A stretch of 64,000 nucleotides of DNA from JAKQDH01 sp029558835. Its GTDB lineage: Bacteria > Planctomycetota > Phycisphaerae > UBA1845. Under the pieces are notes generated by a model. The model saw only the letters and a program-made list of their open reading frames with translations, was not told where the DNA came from and made no database searches. The DNA is taken from assembly GCA_035356615.1 (NCBI GenBank), contig DAOQSN010000001.1, positions 397,961-461,960 of the forward strand, read 5' to 3'. Shown one piece after another: positions 27,757-36,597 of this stretch. The position numbers and the translations under genes are program-made. Each line of letters opens with the position of its first letter. Position 1 is the stretch's first letter.

Positions 27757-30250
27757 CCGCGACTCTCCACAGGGGCAGACGAATGCAAGCTACCGTCCGG
27801 TGTCGCTCGACGTCACTGGTGATTCCGAAGCTGCCACCGAACCTCCCGATTATCTGCTTCACAATGTACACTCCTAGGCCCGTTCCTTCACTGCCCACAG
27901 CCTTTCGGCAACGGGCTTGCCGGCCGCGAAAGCCGCGCTGCCCGATGCGATACACCTCATCGTCCTCAATGACGGGACCGTAGTTCGCTATCTGGAGGAC
28001 GTTCTCAGACGCGTGTTCATCGGTCCACGCGGTGATATCGACGACTCGTCCGGGAAAGCTGTATTTGAACGCGTTATCGAGCAGGTTGTTCACAGCGAGA
28101 TCGAGCAGAGTTTGCTCCGCGCTAACGTAGCGCTTGCTGACCCGCGAAAGATCAGCTTGCCAACCGGCCGCCGTTGGTAGCGCGTCGCCGCCGGTTGGCC
28201 CGCGCCAACGGTACTCAAAGAACCTCCGCTTCGACTCAACCAACTCGACCAGGTCGACACCGACCACTGCAACCGCAGTGCTCGTCAACCCAAGCTGATA
28301 GCGTAGACGCTCCACTGAGAGCAGCGCGGCATCAAGCCCCGTGCGGGCGTCCTGGCACACCCGTCGACTTTGCTCAATCAACCCCCTGGCGACTGTACGC
28401 TGCGCCGGATCGTGGTAGGCCCCGTCGGCGAGGGCCCTGAGTCTTCCCAAAGGTTGTCGTATGAGGGCAAGAGCACTGCGAATCTCGTGGCCGATGACAG
28501 TCTCGTTCTCTCGTACATCTTCCAGGTGCCACGTCTCGCGCAGGCACTCTGCCACCATCGCACAGGTGTCCAACATCATCCAACGGGTGAACTCCGGCAC
28601 ATCTTCGTCTGGTTGCGAGCGATGGGGCAGTCTGCTGGCATGCTTGGCAGTGCGGTCGACGAACAAGAAGACGGCGCGCCGAACGCCAACCGGGACCAAC
28701 ACAGCGAGTGCAGAACGCACCCCGAACTGTCCGGTCAGACGCTGCGCCAGATCCAAGACCGCGAGTTCCTCCGCGTCATCGCTGCGATCGGCCCGTGCGT
28801 GGACGTGCCGCGGCTCCGTGGAGAAGCGAAGCTTGGGCACGAGCAACTCCTCCTGTTCCACATCAGGCGTGGCACCCGCGGTGCTGGCAACCAATCGGAA
28901 CCCGTCCTCGAGATCTCCACCCTGCAGAAAGAAGGCGCTGTGCACCGCCCAGAATCGTGCCATTTCCGGCAGCAACTCGGCCACAAGCTCGCCCGGGGTA
29001 GCACTGCTCGCCCGGGGCGCGAGGCGACGGAAAAGGAAGTTGGCAAAGAGGTGTTCAGCGCGCAGGCGCTCGTCGTCGTACAGACGTTCAGCCAACCTCG
29101 CGATGGACCTGATGCTCCGTGCGAAGATCGCCGCCCGTTGGCGCAAGTCGTTCTCCTCGATAAGTACCGACGACCAAGCAGCACCGGGACGCCCTCCAGC
29201 GTCTGCGCGTCGGCAAGCCAGCTTCATCCCCGTCAGACACCGAGCGAGCCTCCCGCGGTACGCAGGCTGCAGCAGGGTCGGATAGTCTTCGGCCAACATT
29301 GCCCGATCTGGGAGGGTGTCCTCCGGTAGCAGGAATTGCCCTGTCAGTCCAACAGCAAGCAGATGGCTGAAGACGACGATCGGGACAGCGAACTGACGGA
29401 ATCCGGCCCAGCAGCGCGTTTCGTAGTACTCACGGTGGTCGCCGTTCGTCCAACAACTAATCACGTTATCAATGGCTGCTTGGTCCGAACGACCACACGG
29501 GCTTGCATCGACACGCTGCCGCAAGAACATTGGACAGCGTAGCCGGTCGAACTCCGTGGGCCTGCACCCGTACTTGCCGCATTCTGAGCGCTCCGCAGAT
29601 CGCCGTGGGCAATGTGCCACGAGATCGTTCTCGATGTTGTCAAGTGCCGCGCTGGCTGCCTCGCGGCAGAGTTCGCAGAACGGGTTGTATCGCGGAGGCG
29701 CCACTTTCTTTGGGCGAGAAAAGCCCTCAATGGGCCGCCATACCACGCTGTCCCACGTCTCCGGCACCCAACCCTCGAAGATCGTAGCCGCGCTGTTAGT
29801 CTCGATCTGCAACGCTACGACGAGCCTCGACAACAACTCGCGATCCAGAAGGTGCGACAGGCAGATCTCGGGCTGGCGCCTTACGGGCTCCGTGAAGCAC
29901 AGGACGGCAAGCTCCCTGCATTCCTCGCCGCCTTCCGGAGCAAGCGTCGGGTGGAAGCACTCGATCCGAGACCAGTGCTGGGGAACCTCCCCAGGTAGCG
30001 CGCGGATTGCCTGATCGGCCGTGGCTTGGTCGCGGCACAGGAATGCGTAGAACGGCGAGATGCATGCATCCTCGCGCGGCAGGCACGTCAGCAACTTCGG
30101 GTGTTCTGTACCGTCGCGGAGGGCACGCATCACTGCCGGCAAGTCAGGCCCGTCGATCGCACATTCCGCCGGCGCACGGTCGTACTGGGACCACTCACCG
30201 CAATGCGGGCACTTGATGGCAAACCCGACTTGAGAGGACTCCGCTGGCAT
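27740..30250 (-). CDS. Cytoplasmic hybrid-free histidine kinase with PocR sensor domain
   Basis: The protein is 836 aa from ATG 30250; a GTG at 30268 is an alternative. An N-terminal zinc-knuckle-like CPHCGEW is followed by a ~170-residue region of unknown type. A PocR-type ligand-binding domain spans about 185-310. It includes the Cys cluster CELCREA...CGKYGC and CWAGFRQFAVPIVVFSHLL with LTGQFL. A GAF-like stretch follows (about 405-560). The kinase core has the H box VIGHEIRSAL (H588), N box NNLLDNAFKYS and G box GSEGTGLGVYIVKQI. There are no membrane helices, so it senses an internal ligand. It heads a three-gene operon with a receiver and an HD protein. Neighbouring genes look more GC-rich by eye. 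Confidence 0.8.
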   Translation of the reverse strand: MPAESSQVGFAIKCPHCGEWSQYDRAPAECAIDGPDLPAVMRALRDGTEHPKLLTCLPREDACISPFYAFLCRDQATADQAIRALPGEVPQHWSRIECFHPTLAPEGGEECRELAVLCFTEPVRRQPEICLSHLLDRELLSRLVVALQIETNSAATIFEGWVPETWDSVVWRPIEGFSRPKKVAPPRYNPFCELCREAASAALDNIENDLVAHCPRRSAERSECGKYGCRPTEFDRLRCPMFLRQRVDASPCGRSDQAAIDNVISCWTNGDHREYYETRCWAGFRQFAVPIVVFSHLLAVGLTGQFLLPEDTLPDRAMLAEDYPTLLQPAYRGRLARCLTGMKLACRRADAGGRPGAAWSSVLIEENDLRQRAAIFARSIRSIARLAERLYDDERLRAEHLFANFLFRRLAPRASSATPGELVAELLPEMARFWAVHSAFFLQGGDLEDGFRLVASTAGATPDVEQEELLVPKLRFSTEPRHVHARADRSDDAEELAVLDLAQRLTGQFGVRSALAVLVPVGVRRAVFLFVDRTAKHASRLPHRSQPDEDVPEFTRWMMLDTCAMVAECLRETWHLEDVRENETVIGHEIRSALALIRQPLGRLRALADGAYHDPAQRTVARGLIEQSRRVCQDARTGLDAALLSVERLRYQLGLTSTAVAVVGVDLVELVESKRRFFEYRWRGPTGGDALPTAAGWQADLSRVSKRYVSAEQTLLDLAVNNLLDNAFKYSFPGRVVDITAWTDEHASENVLQIANYGPVIEDDEVYRIGQRGFRGRQARCRKAVGSEGTGLGVYIVKQIIGRFGGSFGITSDVERHRTVACIRLPLWRVADGKAD

Positions 30251-30300
30251 ACGGAAACTACTCAACACTTTGATTGTCGAAGCGCATCTGCTATTCGCGC

Positions 30301-30329
30301 AACATAGCGCGCCACTGACACTGAAGCAA
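30301..30329 (-). promoter_or_regulatory. Promoter of the kinase-receiver-HD operon
   Basis: Read on the minus strand, TTGCTT and TATGTT are exactly 17 bp apart, about 50 bp upstream of the kinase ATG. This is among the best sigma70-like matches in the window. Confidence 0.55.
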
Positions 30330-30374
30330 GCGGGAATCAGATGATGAGCATGTCCCGCGTTTAGTTGATGAAGA

Positions 30375-30445
30375 GCGGTTCTCCTGCGGAGCCTGCCACG
30401 TCGGTAAGGTCCGCAAGGCCAACGAGTTACGCACAGGAGAACCGC
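30375..30445. repeat. 12-bp inverted repeat before the transposase remnant
   Basis: GCGGTTCTCCTG (30375-30386) and CAGGAGAACCGC (30434-30445) are perfect inverted copies 47 bp apart. They end one base before the ATG of the transposase remnant. They may be insertion-sequence end structure or a leader hairpin. Confidence 0.6.
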
Positions 30446-30446
30446 A

Positions 30447-30763
30447 ATGGCAAGAGGGTATCGAACGCAAAGGCCGGCGTCCGCTCGGCGTGGGGTCCGG
30501 GTGGTGGAGCGGGCCTACGTCCTGAGCGGGCGGGTCCTGGTCGAGCTGCCCGTGCCGATCGCGGAAGCCATCCGCGGGGTCAGCGCGGAAATCGAGCGTC
30601 TCAGCGGCCGGGCCGGCCTGGTCATCTTGAAGGCGGCCATGTACTCAGACGTTCGAGAGCTGGGCCCCAGGGCCACCACGACCCGCAGTCCCGGGCGACG
30701 CGGTGGACCAACGGACTGGTCATGCTCACCGGCCCCGCGCCGGCGAGGATTGGCACGGCATAG
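30447..30763 (+). pseudogene. IS256-family (mutator-type) transposase N-terminal remnant, frameshifted
   Basis: From ATG 30447, preceded by AGGAG, the frame reads ...ISAEIERLSGRAGL-like helix and LVILKAAMYSDVRELGP, then loses similarity. In the next frame the sequence resumes as HHDPQSRATRWTNGLVMLTG. Together this matches the N-terminal pattern of IS256-type transposases, whose start has an Ala-Gly-Leu helix, a conserved Gly-Pro, an RWG-like motif and a V-x-GG turn. A single frameshift near 30660 and loss of everything after about 30745 make it non-functional. It lies just upstream of the signalling operon and ~100 bp from the right direct repeat. Confidence 0.6.
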
Positions 30764-30843
30764 CGCGTCGTGGCCCGCGGGCAGCCCAGGGCCACCGGCC
30801 CCATGCCGGCCCGAGAAGCGGCTCCGTCGCGCAGATGTACCCG

Positions 30844-31041
30844 CGGGCGGCACGCCCGTCCGTTCGGGGCCTCCCGTCGGCAGCCTCGTCGCCTCGCCCC
30901 CAGCCGGCGCTGGCGGCACCGTTCCGGGCGGGGCATCCTGCCCATCGGTGTCCTCCTCTGCCCCTCGGGGGCGGCTCGGAACGTGGTTGCATCCCGAGAG
31001 TACGCTGCCTTCTTTCACTTGGCTGTCAAAGAAATCCGGTT
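30844..31041 (+). repeat. ~200-bp direct repeat, right copy
   Basis: The counterpart of 24961-25161, in the same orientation. It ends 22 bp before the stop codon of the exchanger gene. Recombination between the two copies would remove about 5.9 kb containing the whole signalling island. Confidence 0.8.
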
Positions 31042-31063
31042 CTACCTCGACGCGGCGGCGGGG

Positions 31064-32167
31064 TCAGTCGTTGGCCCCTGGGTGTTCGGGTTCATGGGCC
31101 ATGGTTGCCCTCCGGCGCAGCCAGTCTGCGACGCTGACGCCAATCCCCAGAGCCGTGAGGGGAACTGCAAACCACAGCAGGGCTGCTTCGAAGAGGGCCT
31201 GGGCCGCGTGGCTCAGGGCCGCGAAGATCAGGAACATAACGTAGGCCGCGTAGTACGCCAGGAACAACGCCCCTTCCCAGCGCGAAACGCGACCGCCGGT
31301 GAAGAAGACCGGCAGCGTCGCGACGGCTACCGCCAGCACCACCGGCAGGTCGAAGCGCAGCACCGTCGAGGCCACCGGGATTCCCCCGTCGGCCGCCGCG
31401 GCCGAGGCCCCCAGCACGGCCAGCAGATTGAAGATGTTGCTGCCCACCGCGTTGCCGACGGCGATGTCGCGTTGTCCGCGGACGGCGGCCACGATCGAGG
31501 TGGCCACCTCGGGCAGTGACGTGCCGACGGCAACGATGGTGAGCCCGATCATGAGTTCACTGACCCCCCACAGGCGTGCCAACCCCACCGCCCCGTCGAC
31601 CAACCAGCCGGCGCCCAACACGAGCAGGGCCAGCCCCACCAGTACCTGCGCTGCCGAACGTCCCAGGCGTTGCGGAGCGGTGTGATCCGACGGTGTTTCG
31701 TCGCGGCTCGCCGGGGGCGGTGGCTGGCGCCGCCCTATGCGAATCAGCAACGCCGCGTAGAGACAGAGCCCTGCGATGAGAAGAACGCCTTCCAGCCGCC
31801 CGAGGCAACCGTCGAGCGCCAGCAGCCAGACCGCCGCCGACACTCCGATCATCACCGGCACGTCCAGACGCACCAACTGGGAAGACACCGTCAGCGGGGC
31901 AATCACCGCTGTGATTCCCAGTATGAAGAGCACGTTGAACGTGTTGCTGCCCAGGACGTTTCCCAGCGCGAGGTCACCCTGGCCCGCTGCGGCCGCCCGT
32001 ACGCCCACCGCCAGTTCCGGCGTACCCGTGCCGAACGCCACGACGGTCAGCCCGATGATGAGGGGCGGTATCCCCAGCGCCCGTGCCAGACTGACGGCCC
32101 CGCGCACGAGGAACTCAGCTCCACCCGCCAGCGCCCCCAGACCAACTAGTATCCAGAGTATGGCCAC
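31064..32167 (-). CDS. Na+/Ca2+ (CaCA family) antiporter
   Basis: The protein is 367 aa with about ten membrane helices, exchanging sodium for calcium across the inner membrane. Both alpha repeats of the CaCA family are intact: VAFGTGTPELAVG with GNVLGSNTFNVLFILG, and VAVGTSLPEVATS with GNAVGSNIFNLLAVLG. Each contains the ion-binding Glu. A short hydrophilic Pro-rich loop near 150-170 separates the halves. The start is GTG at 32167. It is YrbG-like in length and topology. Confidence 0.92.
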   Translation of the reverse strand: MAILWILVGLGALAGGAEFLVRGAVSLARALGIPPLIIGLTVVAFGTGTPELAVGVRAAAAGQGDLALGNVLGSNTFNVLFILGITAVIAPLTVSSQLVRLDVPVMIGVSAAVWLLALDGCLGRLEGVLLIAGLCLYAALLIRIGRRQPPPPASRDETPSDHTAPQRLGRSAAQVLVGLALLVLGAGWLVDGAVGLARLWGVSELMIGLTIVAVGTSLPEVATSIVAAVRGQRDIAVGNAVGSNIFNLLAVLGASAAAADGGIPVASTVLRFDLPVVLAVAVATLPVFFTGGRVSRWEGALFLAYYAAYVMFLIFAALSHAAQALFEAALLWFAVPLTALGIGVSVADWLRRRATMAHEPEHPGAND

Positions 32168-32570
32168 AGAAGTGCGTCCTGAACAGCGGAGACCACGGCG
32201 GCCGGCGCGACGACGTCACGACGCGCGACGAACAACGGGGCAACGCAGGTAGGCAAGGGGGTCAACCCCCGGCAACGGACACCGTGGTATCCCAACCGAG
32301 AACCCATAAGTATCCTCTCTCCCGCGAGGTCGCGGGTACGTGTTTAGCGTGGGTGCCATGCCCTCACCCGCCGCAGGCGGGGGTGGGCATGTGGTCGGGC
32401 GTAAGAACATGCTTACCCGCGACTGCTGTCGCGGGAGAGCATGGCACGCCCGCGCCCGTATATGCTAAACGCGTACGGGCGCGGCAGCGCGAGGCGCCTG
32501 CGCTCAAGAAGCGGGGGGGGCTGGTCGCCCGTGGGGCTGGGCTACTAAGCGTGTGCATGCGGACCAACCT
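32168..32570. repeat. Intergenic region with family B element at 32336-32476
   Basis: No gene is seen. The repeat has inverted ends GTACGTGTTTAGCGT and ATGCTAAACGCGTAC, with inner palindromes CCCGCCGCAGGCGGGG and CCCGCGACTGCTGTCGCGGG. Here the two inner palindromes are in reverse order relative to 21129-21271. A run of eight G residues lies near 32513. Confidence 0.8.
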
Positions 32571-35414
32571 TCAGTCTCCGCCCGCGCGCCGCTCGTTCTC
32601 GCGGCGCAGCTTGCGCAGCTCCGCGGCGAAGCGCGGGCCGCCTAAGTCCGGGTGCAGGAACTCCTGCTGGTTGATAACCTTGACGACGTCCTCGCCGGGC
32701 TCGTTGAGCGCGGTGCGGCACTGAAGATCGCGCAGCAGGGCCTGCCAGCGCAGCGGCTCCTCGGGCGGCAAGGCGGTGGCCAGGCGATTGAACAGAGGCA
32801 ACGCCAGCTCGTAGGCACGGAGCTGATACAACGCCTCGGCATAGCCGTAGGCGACGCGCGTCTCGGGCGCCGCGTCGGCACCCTGAGTGGCCGCCCCCGC
32901 GCTACCGGCCGCCCGTTCCTCGCGGAGCACGGCAAACAGATCGCGAGCCCGCTCGAAGTTGCCGGCCGCCAGGTGTGCCTCGGCCAATTGCACGCGCAGG
33001 GCCCGCTCCTGCGCCGCATCGCCCGCGCCGGCGTGCGCGCCGTACCAGGTCAGAACCTGCTCGGCCAGCACCAGGGCGCCCTCGGCCTTGCGGCGGGCTT
33101 CCTCGAGACGACCGTCTTCCTCGAGCCGCTGCCGTTCGGCCGCCAGCGTCATGTACAGCGCCTGCAACGTTGCCCCCGCCCCTTCCGGGTCGCTGGCGAT
33201 GTACGCCGGCACCGCCCGCGTGGCCTCCTCCAACCGACCCGTCTGCTCATACGCCAGCAAGCGCACGCGTAACACCCGCGCCCGCAGCGCCGGATCGTCC
33301 GGGTGCGTGCCCTCGAAGCCCTCCAGGGCCGCCAGTACCCGCGCCGCCTGCCCGACGGCCGGCGTCACCTGCAATTCCGCCAGCAGCACGACGGCCTGGG
33401 CCCGCAGGTTCTGCAGGTGGGCGGCGTCCCCGGCATCGAGCTGCTGCGCCAGCCGCGCCGTCAGATCGGCCACGAGCGACTGCTGCTCGACCGCGATGTC
33501 CTCGACGTTTCGCCGCACCTCGACCACCTTCTCCGGCTGCCGGCGGGCCATTTCCTGCGCGGCCAGCACCCGCGCCCGCACCTTGCAGAAGCGGCTCTCC
33601 AGGAAGCGCTCGTGTTCCTTCGCCAGCAGGGCGTACTGCCCGGCGGCTTCCTCAAACCGGCCAACCTCCTCCAGCACTTCTCCATAGTAGAAGCGCCAGT
33701 AGCCGGCGGCCTCACTGCTCCCGTAGCCTTGGATGAGCGTCTCCAGGGCTTCGAGATAGCGCGGGCGGAAGGCGGCACGGGCCGTGGGGGCGGCCCCCCG
33801 ATACTGCTCGGCCGTCACTTCCACCGCCAGCGTGGCCGCCCGCAGTGCGTCCTCGAACTGTGGATACTGCCGCGCGACGGCAAGGAAACGCTCGGCCGCC
33901 CGGTCCGCCTGCCCCCGTCGATAGTGCGCGACGCCCAGATTGAACAGTACCTCGGGCACCAGCGGCTCCGCCTCGGTGGGCTTGCTGCGCAGGAACTGTT
34001 CACCGACCTCCAGCGCCTGCTGGAGCGTCCGACCGGCGGGCGTACGTTCGAGCGTTGGGTCGCCAGGCGCCTGGGCCGCCTCGAACAACAGCCCGGCCAG
34101 CCTGGCGCACTGCTCGAACGGGTCCAGGTTCGCCGCCGGCGTCCGCGGGTCCAGCAGGTCGCACACCGTGGCGTAGATCTCGTTGCGCTGTTGCGGCCTT
34201 TCCCGGGCGAGGCGTGCCAGCGACTCCCAGGCGAGCCGGGTGTGGCGTTGCGCGTCCGCCGGCCGACCCAGGTCCTCCGCCTGACGAGCGGCCGCCTGAT
34301 GCACCGACCGCTCCAGCAGGGCCGCCACCAACTGCAAGCCGGCGTTGTCGCTCGCCCCGGCCACGCGCGTGCGGAACTGGCCGAGCAGATTGAGCGCCCG
34401 GTCGAAGGCGCCGGCGTCGCGCTCGGTGCGCACGCGTTCGATCCACGCCAGGCGCACGGCCCATTCCACCTGCGCGGCTTGCGGCGGGTCGTTGAGGCGC
34501 CGGGCGGCGTCGAGCGTGCGTTCCAGGCGTTCCCGCGCCGCCGGCTGGTCATTGAGCAGCCGCTGGGTCATGCCCGCCAGCAGCAGCGTCGGGATTTGCG
34601 CCGGGTTGCCGGCCTGCGGTTTTTCCCACAGGTGACGCAGCCGCTGCAAGCCCTCGAGGATGGCGTACAGTTCGCCGGCGCGGCGGGCATCGCTGTCCGC
34701 CCGGGGCAGGGCGTCGTAGTACCACGCCCACAGTTGCAGGTACTCCACCTGCGGCGCCCAGCGGTCCAGCGCGTCGATGTAGCCGCCCCGTTCGAGCTCC
34801 TCGAAGTCCCGGCTCGGGAGGTTGTCGATCCGCGCGAACTCATCCTCCAGAAAGCGGGTCAGCTCCGCCAGGTCCGCGACGACCTTCTCCATGATCTGCT
34901 GAAGCTGCCGGCGGTCGGCCGCGCTGCCGCCACGGTAGAGGATGCTGATGAAGTACGGCTCCGCCTCGTCGTACACGCGTGAGCGGGCCAGCTCCAGCCT
35001 CCAGCCCGTCACGCGCTCGTCGTTGCCGGCCTGGGCAATCAGGGTTTCCAGGAGCGTGTTGGCCTCCGCGAGCGCCGCCCGCTGCCGCGCCTTGGGCAGC
35101 GTCGGGTCAGCCGCTTCCGCCAGCTTCAGTTCCCGTCGAATCAGCAAACCCGAGGCCAGGCTGGCCGGGGGGAACTCGCGCAGGTGCAGCTCCAGAATCT
35201 CCGTCAAGCCGCGCTGCTTGAGTCCCTTCTGAAACGGCTCGGCGGGCAGCCGCAGCTCCTCGGCCGGGATGGGGGTGGAGGTCGATGCGGTCCCGCCACC
35301 GCCAGGCGGAGCTTGTCCGACGGCCGCAGCCGCCAGTAGCCCGAGCGCTCCGGCGACCGCCGCGCCGCGCCATGGCACGCGCGAACGCCTACCGTTACCC
35401 GTGTCACCGCGCAC
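32571..35414 (-). CDS. Large exported TPR protein of the Exb/VWA operon
   Basis: The protein is 947 aa from GTG 35414, with GGAGGAG 7 nt upstream and a signal peptide right after (hydrophobic AAVAGALGLLAAAAVG). The longer frame from 35477 lacks a ribosome site. Nearly the whole protein is alpha-helical with degenerate TPR pairs, for example EVLFNLGVAHYRRGQADRAA, YYGEVLEEVGRFEEAAGQYA and RVAYGYAEALYQLRAYELAL. It is probably a periplasmic scaffold. It is the last gene downstream of exbB/exbD homologues (207 bp after the second exbD, with a family C element between), so it may couple proton-motive energy to an envelope process. Confidence 0.7.
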   Translation of the reverse strand: MRGDTGNGRRSRVPWRGAAVAGALGLLAAAAVGQAPPGGGGTASTSTPIPAEELRLPAEPFQKGLKQRGLTEILELHLREFPPASLASGLLIRRELKLAEAADPTLPKARQRAALAEANTLLETLIAQAGNDERVTGWRLELARSRVYDEAEPYFISILYRGGSAADRRQLQQIMEKVVADLAELTRFLEDEFARIDNLPSRDFEELERGGYIDALDRWAPQVEYLQLWAWYYDALPRADSDARRAGELYAILEGLQRLRHLWEKPQAGNPAQIPTLLLAGMTQRLLNDQPAARERLERTLDAARRLNDPPQAAQVEWAVRLAWIERVRTERDAGAFDRALNLLGQFRTRVAGASDNAGLQLVAALLERSVHQAAARQAEDLGRPADAQRHTRLAWESLARLARERPQQRNEIYATVCDLLDPRTPAANLDPFEQCARLAGLLFEAAQAPGDPTLERTPAGRTLQQALEVGEQFLRSKPTEAEPLVPEVLFNLGVAHYRRGQADRAAERFLAVARQYPQFEDALRAATLAVEVTAEQYRGAAPTARAAFRPRYLEALETLIQGYGSSEAAGYWRFYYGEVLEEVGRFEEAAGQYALLAKEHERFLESRFCKVRARVLAAQEMARRQPEKVVEVRRNVEDIAVEQQSLVADLTARLAQQLDAGDAAHLQNLRAQAVVLLAELQVTPAVGQAARVLAALEGFEGTHPDDPALRARVLRVRLLAYEQTGRLEEATRAVPAYIASDPEGAGATLQALYMTLAAERQRLEEDGRLEEARRKAEGALVLAEQVLTWYGAHAGAGDAAQERALRVQLAEAHLAAGNFERARDLFAVLREERAAGSAGAATQGADAAPETRVAYGYAEALYQLRAYELALPLFNRLATALPPEEPLRWQALLRDLQCRTALNEPGEDVVKVINQQEFLHPDLGGPRFAAELRKLRRENERRAGGD

Positions 35415-35462
35415 GTGCGAGCTCCTCCGCCGCTTACATAGGATCACGCCAGGGCGAAGCCA

Positions 35463-35566
35463 GGGTGGCATGCCCAAGCTCGCCGCAGGCGAGCGCCGGC
35501 ATGCCGTCGCGAGCTCCGCACACTCCGCCCAAGGGGCATGGCGGCGCTGCGCTTGGCCATGCTACC
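35463..35566 (-). repeat. Family C element
   Basis: It opens with GGGTGGCATGCCCAAGC and closes with GCTTGGCCATGCTACC, about 104 bp in all. It separates the TPR gene from the exbD-like gene within one transcription unit. Confidence 0.8.
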
Positions 35567-35621
35567 TGCGTGGGAGTGCCGGTCTCCCAACTGTGTGGAG
35601 CTACTTAACTCGTCTCCACCA

Positions 35622-36134
35622 TCAACTGCCGCCGAAGGCCACGTTCCGTGCCCCGGCCCGCAACGCCGCGTTCCAGGCGTTCACCACGTGGTCCCACAAC
35701 ACTCCGCCGTCGGGCAGGATGACCACCGGCGTGTCCACGTCGAAACCCGGCTGAGTCTGGAGTTGTCGCAGGATCCCCGCCAACTCGTTGAAGTTCGCCG
35801 GCGCCTGGGGCACGTGGTCCACGCGAATCTTATAGTCCTCCGGCCGCGCCCCCGCCTGCCGCACCCGCACGACGATGGGGCTCAGCGGCAGGCTCACGGC
35901 CCGGGCCCGCTCCTGCCGGGGCAGCTTCGAGGCGAGCAGCCCTTCCGGCCGGGCGAACGTCGTGCTGATCAGGAAGAAAATCAGAAACAGAAACGACACG
36001 TCAATCATCGGGGCAATATTAACGGTGATGGGCGGGCCTTCCCGCCGGTGACGGCGCGCACCCGCGGACCGCCCCGTCGCCCGTCGGGCCGTCCAACGTC
36101 GCCGCCACCGAGAGGTCGGCCTACTGCCCGACAT
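35622..36134 (-). CDS. ExbD/TolR-type biopolymer transport protein (second copy)
   Basis: The protein is 170 aa. A basic N-terminus is followed by one membrane helix with the conserved aspartate (APMIDVSFLFLIFFLI), then a periplasmic domain with the ExbD end pattern VDTPVVILPDGGV. ExbD-type proteins sit in the ExbB pore and move protons. It overlaps the preceding exbD-like gene by 14 bp, indicating coupled expression. Confidence 0.88.
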   Translation of the reverse strand: MSGSRPTSRWRRRWTARRATGRSAGARRHRREGPPITVNIAPMIDVSFLFLIFFLISTTFARPEGLLASKLPRQERARAVSLPLSPIVVRVRQAGARPEDYKIRVDHVPQAPANFNELAGILRQLQTQPGFDVDTPVVILPDGGVLWDHVVNAWNAALRAGARNVAFGGS

Positions 36135-36597
36135 CGAATCCCTCCTCGCGCAAGTGGGCGGCCACGTTCAGCATCTCGATCTGGTGCTCCGCGACCACCT
36201 GCATCACCGCCCGGACCTCCGCGTAGCGCAAACGCCGGTCCGCCCGCACGACCACCTGCACGTCCGGCGTCTGCTCCTTCAGCACGCCCAACTGGTGCGA
36301 CAGGGTGGCCAGCGGCTGCGGCCGATTGGGGCCCAGACTGTAGAACACCTCACCTTCCTGGGCGCCGCCCGGTTCGCCGGGCCAGCAGTTGATCACCACC
36401 CGTTGCGGCGTCCGCGTGCTGCGCGCCTGGCTGGCCGTTGGCTTCGGCAATTGCAGGGGCCGGTTCTCCCGCTCGGCAAACGTGCTGATCAACATGAAGA
36501 AGATGGTGAGCGTGAAGATCACGTCCACCATCGGGGTCATGTTGAACCCGATGCCGCCGGGTCGGCGTCGCAGTTGTCGATACGGACGACGAATCAT
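36121..36597 (-). CDS. ExbD/TolR-type biopolymer transport protein (first copy)
   Basis: The protein is 158 aa from ATG 36597, which overlaps the exbB-like stop in an ATGA junction. The longer frame upstream is antisense noise. The helix FNMTPMVDVIFTLTIFFMLI contains the essential Asp. The periplasmic end (VQVVVRADRRLRYAEVRAVM) is typical of ExbD/TolR. Two different ExbD subunits with one ExbB are common in Planctomycetota and may form a heterodimer in the pore. Confidence 0.9.
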   Translation of the reverse strand: MIRRPYRQLRRRPGGIGFNMTPMVDVIFTLTIFFMLISTFAERENRPLQLPKPTASQARSTRTPQRVVINCWPGEPGGAQEGEVFYSLGPNRPQPLATLSHQLGVLKEQTPDVQVVVRADRRLRYAEVRAVMQVVAEHQIEMLNVAAHLREEGFDVGQ

